Position numbers and translations under genes: made by a program. The notes under the pieces were generated by a model, which did not search any database, was not told the DNA's origin, and saw only the letters and a list, made by a program, of their open reading frames with translations. From PALSA-350 sp963834445 (GTDB lineage: Bacteria > Acidobacteriota > Terriglobia > Terriglobales > Acidobacteriaceae), in NCBI GenBank assembly GCA_963834445.1, contig CAWIBU010000009.1, positions 496,001 through 560,000 on the forward strand: a stretch of DNA of 64,000 nucleotides. The letters are read 5' to 3'. Positions 1 through 8,675 of the stretch are shown piece after piece (positions within the stretch are counted from its first letter, which is position 1; each line of letters opens with the position of its first letter).

Positions 1-284
1 GAAACCTCATAGGGCAGGTCGTTGAGTGCCGCATTCAGGCCCAGAATATCTCCGGGGCCGGCGACCCTGATAATCATCCTGCGGCCTTTTTTGGAGGTAC
101 TGAAAAGCTTAACCCTGCCCAGCCGGACGACAAACACCTGACTTGAGCATTGGCTCTGTTCAAACACGATGGTCCGGCGGGGAAAGGCGAGATCCTTACC
201 GATTTCATCAAAGTGCCGCAATGCGTTGTCAACGGAATTGTAAGACGTCGCGAACGGCGAACGCCTACGGGCAGGGGATCCCAT
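1..284 (-). CDS. Crp/Fnr-family transcriptional regulator, N-terminal part (cut by window edge)
   Basis: The reverse strand reads through to the window edge as a cyclic-nucleotide-binding-type domain. It includes QCSSQVFVVRLGRVKLF, then GRRMIIRVAGPGDILGLNAAL, which is the beta-roll and the PGDILG turn typical of Crp/Fnr sensors. I place the start at the ATG at 284-282 because GGAG lies about seven bases upstream. About 94 residues are visible; the helix-turn-helix would lie outside the window. The canonical Arg/Ser phosphate-binding cassette falls beyond the edge, so the ligand (cAMP, oxygen, NO or none) cannot be judged. The neighbouring gene is divergent, starting at 648. The family call is firm; the function is open. 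Confidence 0.8.
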   Translation of the reverse strand, partial: MGSPARRRSPFATSYNSVDNALRHFDEIGKDLAFPRRTIVFEQSQCSSQVFVVRLGRVKLFSTSKKGRRMIIRVAGPGDILGLNAALNDLPYEV

Positions 285-647
285 ACACCATCTCCAGAGA
301 GCCGAAGAAAACCTGCGTGTGCCTCCGGGGCAAATGAGAAAAAAGGCAATCGCCTTATCATGCTCCCTGACAATGCGGCCGCGCTCTTTTCTCGTGTGGC
401 CGCGCAGAAACCAAGGTGCGGTGGGTACGGCGTAGGCAGAGCCTGTCTTTCTGCCTCTACCTTTGCTCCTAGTGTACATCGATCGGGCTGTGTCACCCCC
501 CTGGTTTCGCGTTGCCCGATCTCCATCATGCCTGGTATCGCGACTAAAATCGGGACGCGCGTGGCCCGGGGAATTCCGAGAAAAAGACCGAGCATCAGAA
601 GAAGTGGAGTTATACTGGCCGCGGTTTTTGGAAGGAGAAGATTCGTG
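285..647. other. intergenic region, no supported gene
   Basis: This is the space between the divergent Crp/Fnr-like gene and the small exported protein gene. Long open frames exist on both strands but they have no protein-like composition and run through the real genes on either side, so I treat them as shadows. Promoters for both flanking genes should lie here; I could not identify a convincing -35/-10 pair. Confidence 0.4.
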
Positions 648-1214
648 ATGAAAGCGTATCGAGTTTGCTTGCTGTTGGGAGTCTGTTCTTCAACTATTTC
701 TGCCGTCAGCGCCCAGGAGGTCGTGCACGCCTTATCAGGGACCGTGAGTACTATCGATTCAAAGGACAAGACAATTAACATCAAGACCGCTGATGGGTCC
801 GAAGGAAAGTTCAACGATCTGACAAAAGCGAACGTCTCGCTCGACTTTGATAAGGCGATTCGAAGCGATTCCGTTCCTGCCGACAGCTTTTCCAGGCACG
901 GAGCGGATGTCATAGTGTTTTACTACGGCGATAGTGACGTCCGAACGGTGGTTGCGTTACGTGACCTCGGTCCGGGGCCGATCACCAAAAGTAATGGAAC
1001 CGTCGAAAAATTCAACAGGCATGAGCATCTTCTTTTACTCAAAGACTCTACGGGCGCCACGGAGTCCTTTCGCATCGATCCCAAAACAGTAGTTGAGGGC
1101 GCTGCCGGAGCCATGGAAGGTGATCGATACGATCCCCGAAAGGGTGACCAGCTTTACGTGCTTTCCGCAGTCGGCAATCAAAGCCCGGAGGCCCTATTTA
1201 TTCGTCTCAAGTGA
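648..1214 (+). CDS. small exported protein of unknown function
   Basis: 188 residues. The start is the ATG at 648, chosen because GAAGGAGAAG lies just upstream and a classic signal peptide follows (MKAYRVCLLLGVCSSTISAVSAQ, cleavage probably after VSA-Q). The mature part is beta-rich and begins with SGTVSTIDSKDKTINIKT, a layout seen in exported OB-fold or DUF5666-like proteins whose strands bear on metal or polyanion binding. A second, similar stretch, NGTVEKFNRHEHLLLLKDSTG, suggests two repeats of one small beta domain. No catalytic motif is visible. It is monocistronic, divergent from the Crp/Fnr regulator and upstream of the CLC gene. I do not recognise a specific family, so the role is unknown. 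Confidence 0.7.
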   Translation: MKAYRVCLLLGVCSSTISAVSAQEVVHALSGTVSTIDSKDKTINIKTADGSEGKFNDLTKANVSLDFDKAIRSDSVPADSFSRHGADVIVFYYGDSDVRTVVALRDLGPGPITKSNGTVEKFNRHEHLLLLKDSTGATESFRIDPKTVVEGAAGAMEGDRYDPRKGDQLYVLSAVGNQSPEALFIRLK

Positions 1215-1551
1215 AGTATGCGGTGGGCCACGCAATGCTCGCGGCGGTGTCCACCGTCTAATGAGGCGCGTACCCACCGTGTTATCTAAATCCTGGCTAA
1301 TGGGTGAATCGGGTCTCATGCAGCCCGCCTTTGCTCATTTCGCGGTCAACGAGACTTTCTTTGCCTGCCACCAATACCTGGTGCCCACGATCGCCAGGTG
1401 AATTTGCCAAGTCCTGTCGTCGAATAAAAAGGCTTTCAACCAGCCCAATCCTGCCATCGACTAGACCATTCTGGTCCTCACCGAATCCAACCAATTGAAT
1501 GACCGGCCCTCTTGCGCAAGCACTGCGACCGGTATTTGTCCGTTCTGAAGG
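1215..1551. other. intergenic region, no supported gene
   Basis: Short open frames occur on both strands but none has a good ribosome binding site or a recognisable protein. A minus-strand frame (about 1590 to 1297) has the Val/Gly/Asp-rich look of an antisense shadow. The sequence may hold a degraded gene, and the CLC promoter presumably lies here, but I see nothing I can defend. Confidence 0.35.
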
Positions 1552-3279
1552 ATGGTGCAAAGTTTTATGAAAACGGCAGACAGGCCGCACCTCCTTCTGG
1601 ATTCTCTGGTACTCGGTATTATCGGCGGCCTGAGCGCGCAGTTATTCATTCGGATGTTGTCGCTCGCATTCAGGATCTTCCTGTTCTCGCTCGCCGGTTA
1701 CCATCCTCCAGGACTTCACGAAGAGGGCGGAATTCTTCGCGAAGCAATCGGTCCTCACGGCTTGTGGCTGATACCGCTCTCCACCACTATCGGAGGACTG
1801 CTGTCGGGAGCGCTTGTTTATGGGCTCGCACCCGAGACAGAAGGCCACGGCACGGACACGGTAGTAAAGGCCCTTCATTGGACTGGAGGGAAAATCAGGG
1901 CTCGGGTCGCTCCGGTAAAGATGCTTGCTTCCGCCATTACCATTGGTTCCGGAGGATCCGCAGGACGCGAGGGACCCACCGCACTCATCGCCGCCGGCTT
2001 CGGCTCCGTATATGCAAAGCTGCTCCATCGATCGGAGTATGAGCGGCGATTAGTGGTTCTGATGGGGATGTCGGCCGGGCTTTCCGCAATCTTTCGTTCT
2101 CCCATCGGGACCGCCATCTTCGCCATTGAGGTTCTTTACGGAGGTATGGACTTCGAGGCTGGAGCACTCATTTACTGCATGCTGGCCGCCATTGTTGCCT
2201 ATGCCGTCAATGGGTGGTTCGTCGGATGGCAGCCGCTTTTTCAGGTCCCATCTCATTTATATGCGGCGGGCCTGGTAGATTACGGCTGGTACGTGGCTCT
2301 TGGAGGAGCCAGTGGAGTCCTCGCTTCCATTTTGCCGGAGGCGTTCTATCGCTCTCGAGATTTGTTTGCGGCCTTACCCATACCGCCATGGACGAAGCCC
2401 GGCCTTGGCGGCCTGCTCCTGGGCGTCCTCGCTCTCCGTTTGCCCCAGGTACTGGGTGGCGGATACGGTTGGATTCAGGAAGCGATTGATGGCCGGTTAG
2501 CCCTGGGTTTGCTTATCATTCTTGTGGTCGCCAAGGTGCTGGCGCTGTCTCTTACCGTGTCCTCCGGTGGGTCGGGAGGAATTTTCGCGCCCAGTCTGTT
2601 TGTCGGCGCGATGCTGGGTGGGGTTTTCGCCGCGCTCGGCCATGTACCTCCAGCGGGCCTGGTGATCGTTGGGATGGCGGCAGTTTTCGCGGGTGCGGCC
2701 AGGGTCCCCATCGCGACCTTGCTGATGGTTCTGGAAATGACAGGGGGTTACCAGCTTCTTGTTCCCGCCGGGCTGGCCGTCATGCTCAGCTTTGTCATTC
2801 AAATCAATCTCTCGTCGTATCTAAAATACAGCAGCCTATATGAGGCCCAGGTAGACGGACGGTCCGACTCGCCGGCACACATCGCTGAGCACGTGCAAAT
2901 TGCGCTCAGACTCCTGGAGCAGGGAAAGATAACCTTGCCCCCGCCTATCACTCATCTTCACCTCGCCGCCCTCCTGCGATCGGGGGTCTCGCTCGATCTT
3001 GCGGAAGGTTCACAGCTTACGGTTGGCGCGCTTAGGCCTGAGAGCCCCTGGGCGGGAAAGCAGCTCCAATCGCGCATACTGAGTGGTTCTCTCGCCGACT
3101 CAAAGGTTGCGGCAATACTGCGCGGCAGCACGGTTATCCGAGCTCGCCCCGATACCGTTTTACAACCAGGGGATCGGCTCCTGATGATAGCGCCGCAGCA
3201 AGCTCAAGCGCAGTTGTTAGAGCATCTCATGCCGCCCGCTCTCGTGGCTGCCCAACCTACGGCGGTTGCCGGTACTTGA
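1552..3279 (+). CDS. CLC-family chloride channel/antiporter with C-terminal TrkA-C (RCK_C) domain
   Basis: 575-residue inner-membrane protein of the CLC family. Selectivity-filter signatures are visible: GHGTD near residue 98 (the GSGIP position), GSGGSAGREGP at 132-142 with the gating glutamate at 140, and GGSGGIFAPSLF near 345. After the last membrane helix, residues about 480-565 form a TrkA-C/RCK_C-like domain (LTVGALRPESPWAGKQL, then LQPGDRLLMIAP), which in this subfamily replaces CBS domains and may bind a nucleotide or ion. The internal proton glutamate of E. coli ClC (the second E of its IIEEM) is Val194 here (AIFAIEVLY), so it could be a channel or use another proton path. The start is uncertain: ATG 1552 or ATG 1567. 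Confidence 0.92.
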   Translation: MVQSFMKTADRPHLLLDSLVLGIIGGLSAQLFIRMLSLAFRIFLFSLAGYHPPGLHEEGGILREAIGPHGLWLIPLSTTIGGLLSGALVYGLAPETEGHGTDTVVKALHWTGGKIRARVAPVKMLASAITIGSGGSAGREGPTALIAAGFGSVYAKLLHRSEYERRLVVLMGMSAGLSAIFRSPIGTAIFAIEVLYGGMDFEAGALIYCMLAAIVAYAVNGWFVGWQPLFQVPSHLYAAGLVDYGWYVALGGASGVLASILPEAFYRSRDLFAALPIPPWTKPGLGGLLLGVLALRLPQVLGGGYGWIQEAIDGRLALGLLIILVVAKVLALSLTVSSGGSGGIFAPSLFVGAMLGGVFAALGHVPPAGLVIVGMAAVFAGAARVPIATLLMVLEMTGGYQLLVPAGLAVMLSFVIQINLSSYLKYSSLYEAQVDGRSDSPAHIAEHVQIALRLLEQGKITLPPPITHLHLAALLRSGVSLDLAEGSQLTVGALRPESPWAGKQLQSRILSGSLADSKVAAILRGSTVIRARPDTVLQPGDRLLMIAPQQAQAQLLEHLMPPALVAAQPTAVAGT

Positions 3280-3533
3280 CCACCGGAAACCGGGCGGTCT
3301 GTGTCCTGGTAGCTAGAATTTATGTTCGCGCCCAACCGATAACCCAAGCAAGCCGGTGGAATTCGACTGAGTAAGTCGATCGCCTTTATACGTTTAGGAG
3401 CAGACGGCAAGATTTTGTACTAGGTCGGTCACAATCGGTAACAAAAGTGTTGCAGGCGCGTGTTTTTAGTGGGACTCTTATTGAGCCATGACCCGTAAGC
3501 CGCGAGCTTTACGCTCGGTGGAGGTCAGTTCAG

Positions 3534-3713
3534 ATGACCGACATTTCCAACACGAAAGCCTCTGAAGCGCGCCAGTCGCCCTGGTTCGGGTTTATAAAAT
3601 TCCTTTTGTTGGCTATCCTGGTTGGCCTCATGTTTTTACTCGCCCAGTCCATGGTGGCCCACCGCTTCTTTCGCGGAGGCTGGGTCGATCAACGGGATGT
3701 ATTGAAGCCCTAG
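3534..3713 (+). CDS. small single-span membrane protein, unknown
   Basis: 59 residues, start ATG at 3534 preceded by GGAGGT at a good distance. One hydrophobic helix (FIKFLLLAILVGLMFLLAQSM, residues about 20-40) is followed by a short basic/aromatic tail (HRFFRGGWVDQRDVLKP). The N-terminus is hydrophilic, so an N-in orientation is plausible. It lies downstream of the CLC gene with about 250 bp between, and upstream of another small membrane protein in the same direction. I do not recognise a family. The strong Shine-Dalgarno and clean helix make it a likely real gene. Confidence 0.6.
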   Translation: MTDISNTKASEARQSPWFGFIKFLLLAILVGLMFLLAQSMVAHRFFRGGWVDQRDVLKP

Positions 3714-3798
3714 CCTCGAAGACGCGTCGCTTAACCCGCCGAATTCTATTTTCCTGCCCTGATACCGCACCTTGCTTGTGGGATGCATCCAACGCGAC

Positions 3799-4017
3799 AT
3801 GGGACAGATTAAGAAAATAGTCGACACTCTTGAGCACGGCAAGAATCCTAACTTCTTGCTGGTTGTCGTTCTAAGCGGCGTGGCCCTCATAGGATTGTTT
3901 ATAGCGGCGTGGCTCTTGGTAGGGGATAAAGGCAGGAAACTGCTGCCCGGTTTGCACCATGACCCGCAGCCCACATCCTCCATTCGCCGCGACGCTTCAG
4001 GAAGCGTCGCCGTCTAA
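3799..4017 (+). CDS. small single-span membrane protein, unknown
   Basis: 72 residues from the ATG at 3799; a TTG at 3772 would add nine residues. It has a cytosolic-looking N-terminus (MGQIKKIVDTLEHGKNPN), one strong membrane segment (FLLVVVLSGVALIGLFIAAW) and a short polar tail. There is no good Shine-Dalgarno for either start, which lowers confidence. It follows the 59-residue membrane protein by about 85 bp and could be co-transcribed with it. Confidence 0.45.
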   Translation: MGQIKKIVDTLEHGKNPNFLLVVVLSGVALIGLFIAAWLLVGDKGRKLLPGLHHDPQPTSSIRRDASGSVAV

Positions 4018-4264
4018 AAGTGCCGCACGCCCTGCTCACGGAGGCATGGAGCGTTGGGGCGGCTCGTTGTCAAACGGGCGATAGCCAACACCAACTACGC
4101 CAAAGGCAGGAAGCGAGCACCCACCCGCATGGCGCCACGGTTACCGGTAGTCACACGATTCCTGTTACCTTCATGCCGCCTCTTGGCTTCGCATGAAAAA
4201 CCGGCGACATTGGCAAACCGTAACTTATGCATCGATGAACACTTGTGGTCCTGGAGAAATGCTC

Positions 4265-4450
4265 ATGCCTTGTGAACAAATGAAGGAATTTGAAGCGACA
4301 CGCGATCGGTATGCTACCGGCTGCTACGTAGCAATCGGGTTAACGTCTGAAAGCCTCGCCATTGTCGAGCGCCGGACCGGTCAATTCCGTGCGGCCTACG
4401 TGATCGAGGCACATCGACAATCCTGCATTCGCTGTCGCAGCGAACTCTGA
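4265..4450 (+). CDS. hypothetical small protein
   Basis: 61 residues from the ATG at 4265, with GGAG eight bases upstream (the upstream ATG at 4259 is out of frame). The sequence MPCEQMKEFEATRDRYATG, then IGLTSESLAIVERRTGQF, ending in a CIRCR motif, looks protein-like but matches nothing I know. The two Cys pairs are too few to claim metal binding. Low-confidence gene. Confidence 0.35.
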   Translation: MPCEQMKEFEATRDRYATGCYVAIGLTSESLAIVERRTGQFRAAYVIEAHRQSCIRCRSEL

Positions 4451-4576
4451 TGCAAGCGGAAGGAATGTGTTCTCCTGTTGGACTAATGGAACTGGCTTTC
4501 GTTGTTTAGTCAAAACCATAACCGGCTTGACTGGGCACTCATCCTTAGCGGCGGGTTCCGCGTTTCTTCCGCAGGC

Positions 4577-4747
4577 CTACGATTCCGCTCTCGATTCGAT
4601 TGCGTCAGTTCCGGCAGCCATTTGCGCGTGTTCCACCAACGCTTGAATCAACTCGGTCGAGACCGATTCGTAGCGCTTGCCGTTGATCTCAACTGACCAA
4701 TTTTGGTCTTGATAATTGCGCCAGAGCTTCACGTTGATTTCCTGCAT
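4577..4747 (-). CDS. short conserved-looking protein (56 aa), unknown function
   Basis: Start ATG at 4747 on the reverse strand with AGGGG five bases upstream; stop TAG at 4577. The product starts MQEINVKLWRNYQDQNWSVE and continues INGKRYESVSTELIQALVEH. It looks like a beta-hairpin followed by a helix, with good codon use, so it is probably real despite its size. It sits 48 bp past the stop codon of the copper ATPase on the same strand and could be the last gene of that operon. No function can be assigned. Confidence 0.6.
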   Translation of the reverse strand: MQEINVKLWRNYQDQNWSVEINGKRYESVSTELIQALVEHAQMAAGTDAIESRAES

Positions 4748-4795
4748 GCCGGCCCCTACTGGGGAGAACGTACGGTCGGCCCTTTTTGGATGTTG

Positions 4796-7192
4796 TTACA
4801 ATTTGGCCGTTCGCAAACGCAAAGAGTTGGCGATGACCGATACCGAGCTGAAGCTCATCGCGGCCGCGGCAATCATCGGGTTTAGAAGCACGCCGAAGAT
4901 CGGAAACAGCACGCCGCCAGCCAGGGGAATACCGACAGCGTTGTAGATGAAGGCGAAAAACAGATTCTGCCGGATATTGCGCATCGTGGATTGACTGAGG
5001 CGCCGGGCACGCATGATTCCGCGCAGGTCACCTGTGAGCAGAGTGATGCCACCCGCCTCCATGGCCACGTCAGTGCCGGTACCCATGGCGATGCCGATGT
5101 CGGCCTGGGCAAGCGCCGGGGCATCATTCACACCGTCGCCGGCCATGGCTACGATCGATCCTTGCCGCTGACGAGCGCGGACAACGTCCGCTTTCTTTTC
5201 TGGCAACACATCGGCTTCAAACGCGATACCCAGCTTGTTGGCCACCGCCTGCGCGGTCGTCGCATTGTCTCCCGTCACCATGATGATCTCGAGCCCCGCA
5301 GCTTTCAGCTCGCGGATCGCGTCGGGTGTCGACGGCTTGATGGGATCGGAGACACCCACCAGGCCCGCCGCCTTGCCGTCCACGGCGACCAGCATGATCG
5401 TTTGGCCTTCTTTTCTCAGCGCTTCGGCGCGCGTTTCCAGAGGTGATGGGTCAATGCCCATGGCGCGCAACAACGCCGTATTGCCAACCGCCACCTGCTT
5501 TCCGGCTACGGTGCCCTGCACTCCCTTTCCGGTTGTGGAGTTAAAGCTTTGTACCGGCTCCAGGGCTAGTTGCTTCGCCTCAGCGCCTTTGACCATGGCG
5601 GCCGCGAGCGGATGCTCGCTCGAACGCTCCAGGCTGGCTACGAGTTTCAGGAGATCGGATTCAGCGATGCCCGGCTGCGCAACGACAGACGCAAGCGTGG
5701 GCTTACCCTCGGTGAGCGTGCCCGTTTTGTCGACGATGAGCGTGTTGACTTTGCCAAAGGTCTCCAGGGCCTCGGCGTTGCGCACCAGGATGCCGGCGTG
5801 GGCGCCACGACCCGTACCGACCATGATGGCCATGGGGGTCGCCAGGCCCAGGGCGCACGGGCAAGCGACGATGAGTACGGCCACTGCATTGACCAGCGCA
5901 TGCGCAAAGCGGGGCTGAGGCCCAACCAGGTACCACACCACGAAAGTAACGACCGCTGCGACAATAACGGCGGGCACAAAGTAAGACGCGACCCGGTCGG
6001 CAAGCCGCTGAATGGGCGCCCGCGACCGCTGTGCCTGACTTACCATTTTCACGATCTGCGCGAGCAGCGTGTCTGCGCCCACTCGTTCGGCCCGCATGAC
6101 GAAGCCGCCGGTTCCGTTCACCGTTCCGCCCGTGACCCTGGCAGCTACATCTTTCTCGACCGGGATCGGTTCGCCGCTGACCATGGATTCGTCGACCGAG
6201 CTGTGTCCCTCGATCACGACACCATCGGCCGGGATCTTTTCCCCGGGGCGCACGCGCAGGCGGTCGCCTACCCTCACCTGTTCGAGGGGCACATCGGCCT
6301 CATTCCCCTGGTTGTCGAGCCGCTTCGCGATTTTGGGAGCGAGGCCAAGAAGCGCGCGGATGGCGCTGCCGGTCTGGCTGCGCGCACGCAGCTCCAAGAC
6401 CTGTCCTAAGAGCACGAGCGCAATGATGACCACCGCCGGCTCGAAGTACAAGGCGAGCGCGCCTCCTGCCATGCGGAACGAAGACGGAAAAACTTGCGGT
6501 GCCAATGTGGCCGCGACGCTGTAAGAGTAGGCCGCGCCGGTTCCCAGGGCAATTAACGTGAACATATTGAGCCTGCGATTGACGAGGGATTGCCAACCGC
6601 GCACGAAGAATGGCCAGCCGCACCAGAGAACGGCTGGGGTGGCCATCGCGCACTCGATCCACGCCCAGGTTCTGGCTGATAACAGGTGTTGCAGCGGCAT
6701 GGACGGGAATAGCTCAGAAACCATGAGCGCGAGCAGCGGCAGGGCGAGTGCAACGCTGATCCAAAAGCGCCTGGTCATGTCGGCCAGCTCGGGGTTCGTT
6801 TCTTTGACCGCACTTTCCCGCAACTCCAGCGCCATGCCGCAGATGGGGCAATCCCCGGGCCCGGGCCGGCTGATCTGCGGATGCATGGGACAGGTGTAAT
6901 CGGTGCGGGTAACGGGAGCGCTCACCTGTGCGGGTTCAAGCGCCATGCCACACTTCGGGCAGGCGCCGGGGCCCATTTGATGCACTTCAGGATCCATGGG
7001 GCAAACGTATTCCTGCGCAGTGCTGGTCTTTGGCGGGCGAGCTGCGACCGGCGCAAGATACTTCTTCGGATCGGCCTTGAATTTCACCGCGCATCCTGGA
7101 TTGCAGAAATGGTAAGTCTGGCCCTCGTACTCAGTGTGGGCGGCGCTGGTTTTCGCATCGATGGTCATGCCGCAAACTACGTCTTTCACCAT
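4796..7192 (-). CDS. copA: copper-translocating P1B-type ATPase with YHS and two heavy-metal-binding domains
   Basis: 798 residues. The N-terminus has a YHS/TRASH-like metal domain (VVCGMTID, then YHFCNPGC, residues 1-46), followed by two short HMBD modules (YVCPMDPEVHQMGPGACPKC and YTCPMHPQISRPGPGDCPIC, about 62-125), instead of the classical CxxC HMA domain. Membrane helices follow. Then come the transport motif CPC (VACPCALGLATP), the phosphorylation site DKTGTLTEG, the SEHPLA nucleotide site and the GDGVNDAPAL hinge, so the enzyme is complete. The CPC motif plus the adjacent csoR gene indicate Cu(I) export from the cytoplasm. It starts 42 bp after csoR, same strand, so a copper-responsive csoR-copA operon is very likely. 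Confidence 0.95.
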   Translation of the reverse strand: MVKDVVCGMTIDAKTSAAHTEYEGQTYHFCNPGCAVKFKADPKKYLAPVAARPPKTSTAQEYVCPMDPEVHQMGPGACPKCGMALEPAQVSAPVTRTDYTCPMHPQISRPGPGDCPICGMALELRESAVKETNPELADMTRRFWISVALALPLLALMVSELFPSMPLQHLLSARTWAWIECAMATPAVLWCGWPFFVRGWQSLVNRRLNMFTLIALGTGAAYSYSVAATLAPQVFPSSFRMAGGALALYFEPAVVIIALVLLGQVLELRARSQTGSAIRALLGLAPKIAKRLDNQGNEADVPLEQVRVGDRLRVRPGEKIPADGVVIEGHSSVDESMVSGEPIPVEKDVAARVTGGTVNGTGGFVMRAERVGADTLLAQIVKMVSQAQRSRAPIQRLADRVASYFVPAVIVAAVVTFVVWYLVGPQPRFAHALVNAVAVLIVACPCALGLATPMAIMVGTGRGAHAGILVRNAEALETFGKVNTLIVDKTGTLTEGKPTLASVVAQPGIAESDLLKLVASLERSSEHPLAAAMVKGAEAKQLALEPVQSFNSTTGKGVQGTVAGKQVAVGNTALLRAMGIDPSPLETRAEALRKEGQTIMLVAVDGKAAGLVGVSDPIKPSTPDAIRELKAAGLEIIMVTGDNATTAQAVANKLGIAFEADVLPEKKADVVRARQRQGSIVAMAGDGVNDAPALAQADIGIAMGTGTDVAMEAGGITLLTGDLRGIMRARRLSQSTMRNIRQNLFFAFIYNAVGIPLAGGVLFPIFGVLLNPMIAAAAMSFSSVSVIANSLRLRTAKL

Positions 7193-7234
7193 GAAAGTCT
7201 CCTTGCATGCCGGGTGGCCATTGCGCCCGGCGGT

Positions 7235-7615
7235 TCAGCGTGCGTTCTTGTAAATAAGACCGATCAGTTCGTCATACATCGCTTTCACCTGATCAGGCGA
7301 CCCATCGCGGATGGCCTTGGTGGCGCACTGCTCGAGGTGGTTGCGCATCAGTCCGCGTTGCACGCCGCGGAGCGCCTCCTGCACCGAAGCGATCTGGTCG
7401 AGAATCTCGGCGCAGTAGCGATCCTCTTCGACCATGCGCTGAATACCACGCACCTGGCCCTCAATGCGGCGCAGGCGATTGCCGTTGGAAGCCTTTATTT
7501 GCGGATCGACGGCCGCGGCCTTTCTGACGTTGGCCACGACAGAGTCTTTCGCGGCGCAGCCGCATAGGGCGTCGTTCGACAGGATGGGGGGAAGTAGCGC
7601 AGCCTTCGATTTCAT
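7235..7615 (-). CDS. csoR: CsoR-family copper-sensing repressor
   Basis: 126 residues from the ATG at 7615, chosen because GGAGGGTAT directly precedes it; the reading frame extends further upstream but without protein character. The core NRLRRIEGQVRGIQRMVEED is the hallmark of the CsoR/RcnR/FrmR all-helical family. Cys68, His93 and Cys97 (RYCAEI and RNHLEQC) form the C-H-C triad that binds Cu(I) in true CsoR proteins. Two further Cys residues (18 and 20) lie in a non-conserved N-terminal tail. First gene of the csoR-copA operon; expected to repress its own promoter and release DNA on Cu(I) binding. Confidence 0.9.
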   Translation of the reverse strand: MKSKAALLPPILSNDALCGCAAKDSVVANVRKAAAVDPQIKASNGNRLRRIEGQVRGIQRMVEEDRYCAEILDQIASVQEALRGVQRGLMRNHLEQCATKAIRDGSPDQVKAMYDELIGLIYKNAR

Positions 7616-7640
7616 ATACCCTCCAGCCCTATAGATGCGG

Positions 7641-7657
7641 ATAGGGGGGCGGGGTAT
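7641..7657 (-). promoter_or_regulatory. candidate CsoR operator
   Basis: The 17-mer ATAGGGGGGCGGGGTAT has ATA/TAT ends around a G tract, the general design of CsoR/RcnR/FrmR operators (A/T-rich half-sites flanking runs of G or C). It lies 26-42 bases upstream of the csoR start codon, inside the expected promoter. Inference from position and shape; no second copy was seen in the window. Confidence 0.5.
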
Positions 7658-7719
7658 GCAGAAAAAGACAAAAAAATCACCGGACGCAGTGCCGGCGTCG
7701 GCTTTTGGCACAATAGAGT

Positions 7720-8674
7720 ATGCACAAAAAGAAGCTTGGCAACTCTGACCTGGAATTGACGCCGATCGGTTTCGGTTCGTGGGCAATCGGCGGTGGGGAC
7801 TGGCAATTTGCCTGGGGACCGCAGGACGACAACGATTCGATCGCGGCCATTCACCGGGCGCTTGACCTGGGCATTAACTGGATCGATACCGCGGCCGTAT
7901 ACGGGCTGGGCCATGCGGAAGAGGTGGTTGCCCGCGCCTTGCAAGACGACGGCTCACAAGCCATATATCTTTACCAAGTGCGGCCTGGTGTGGGGTGAGA
8001 AGCGCGAAGTCTCAAACAGCCTGCAGCAGATTCGCCGCGAGGCCGAAGACAGCCTGCGCCGCCTCGACGTGGAGGTCATCGATCTTTATCAGATCCATTG
8101 GCCGAAGCCGGAGGAGGCGATCGAAGAGGCGTGGGGTGTGATGGCCGACCTGCAAAAGGCCGGCAAGGTGCGCTGGATTGGGGTCTCGAACTTCAGCGCC
8201 GAGCAGATGGAACGGGTGATGAAGATTGCTCCCATCACCTCGAACCAGCCGCCCTACTCCATGTTGAACCGCACGGCGGAGACGTCGATACTGCCCTTTT
8301 GCGCCCGGAATAATATCGGCGTGATCAATTACGCCCCGATGCATTCCGGTCTGTTGACGGGGGCCATGAGCAAGCAGCGGGTCGCGGATTTTCCCAGTGA
8401 CGATTTTCGCCGCAATGCCAAGAACTACCAGGAGCCGCTCCTATCGCGGAATCTCGCGGTCGCCGATTTCATCGGGAAGATCGGGCAAAAGCACGGCGTG
8501 AGTGCAGGGGTAGTAGCGATCGCCTGGACCGTGCATCACCCGGCAATTACTGCGGCGATCGTGGGTGGTCGCAATGCCAAACAGGTAGAAGGCATTATGC
8601 CCGCGGCAACCTTCCGCTTATCTGACGAGGAATTTTCGGACATCCAGGGTTATCTCGCGCAGCACGTGACCTAG
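7720..8674 (+). pseudogene. aldo/keto reductase, interrupted by a frameshift near 7950-7960
   Basis: The first frame (7720-7998) encodes the N-terminus MHKKKLGNSDLELTPIGFGS and continues with the D and Y of the catalytic tetrad (WIDTAAVYG). The homology then jumps to the next frame, which carries PYIFTKCGLVWGEKREVS with the catalytic Lys, IDLYQIHWPKP with the His, the GVSNFS loop and a full C-terminus ending at 8674. One extra base at about 7951-7957 explains the break. Either piece alone lacks part of the tetrad. If the shift is a sequencing error this is an intact NADPH-dependent aldo/keto reductase of about 317 residues. No slippery site is evident. Divergent from csoR. Confidence 0.8.
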
Positions 8675-8675
8675 G

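Noticed and set aside
74..913. Long minus-strand open frame across the first kilobase
   Set aside because: It overlaps the Crp/Fnr gene and the exported protein gene in other frames and has no domain; it is an antisense shadow.
1297..1590. Minus-strand open frame of about 97 codons upstream of the CLC gene
   Set aside because: Its composition (Val/Gly/Asp-rich) looks like an antisense reading and it has no ribosome binding site.
4054..4275. Plus-strand open frame before the 61-residue gene
   Set aside because: It overlaps that gene's region and has no ribosome binding site or recognisable product.
5570..6409. Plus-strand open frame of 279 codons inside copA
   Set aside because: It is antisense to an intact copper ATPase and His/Arg/Gly-rich, typical of a GC-rich shadow.
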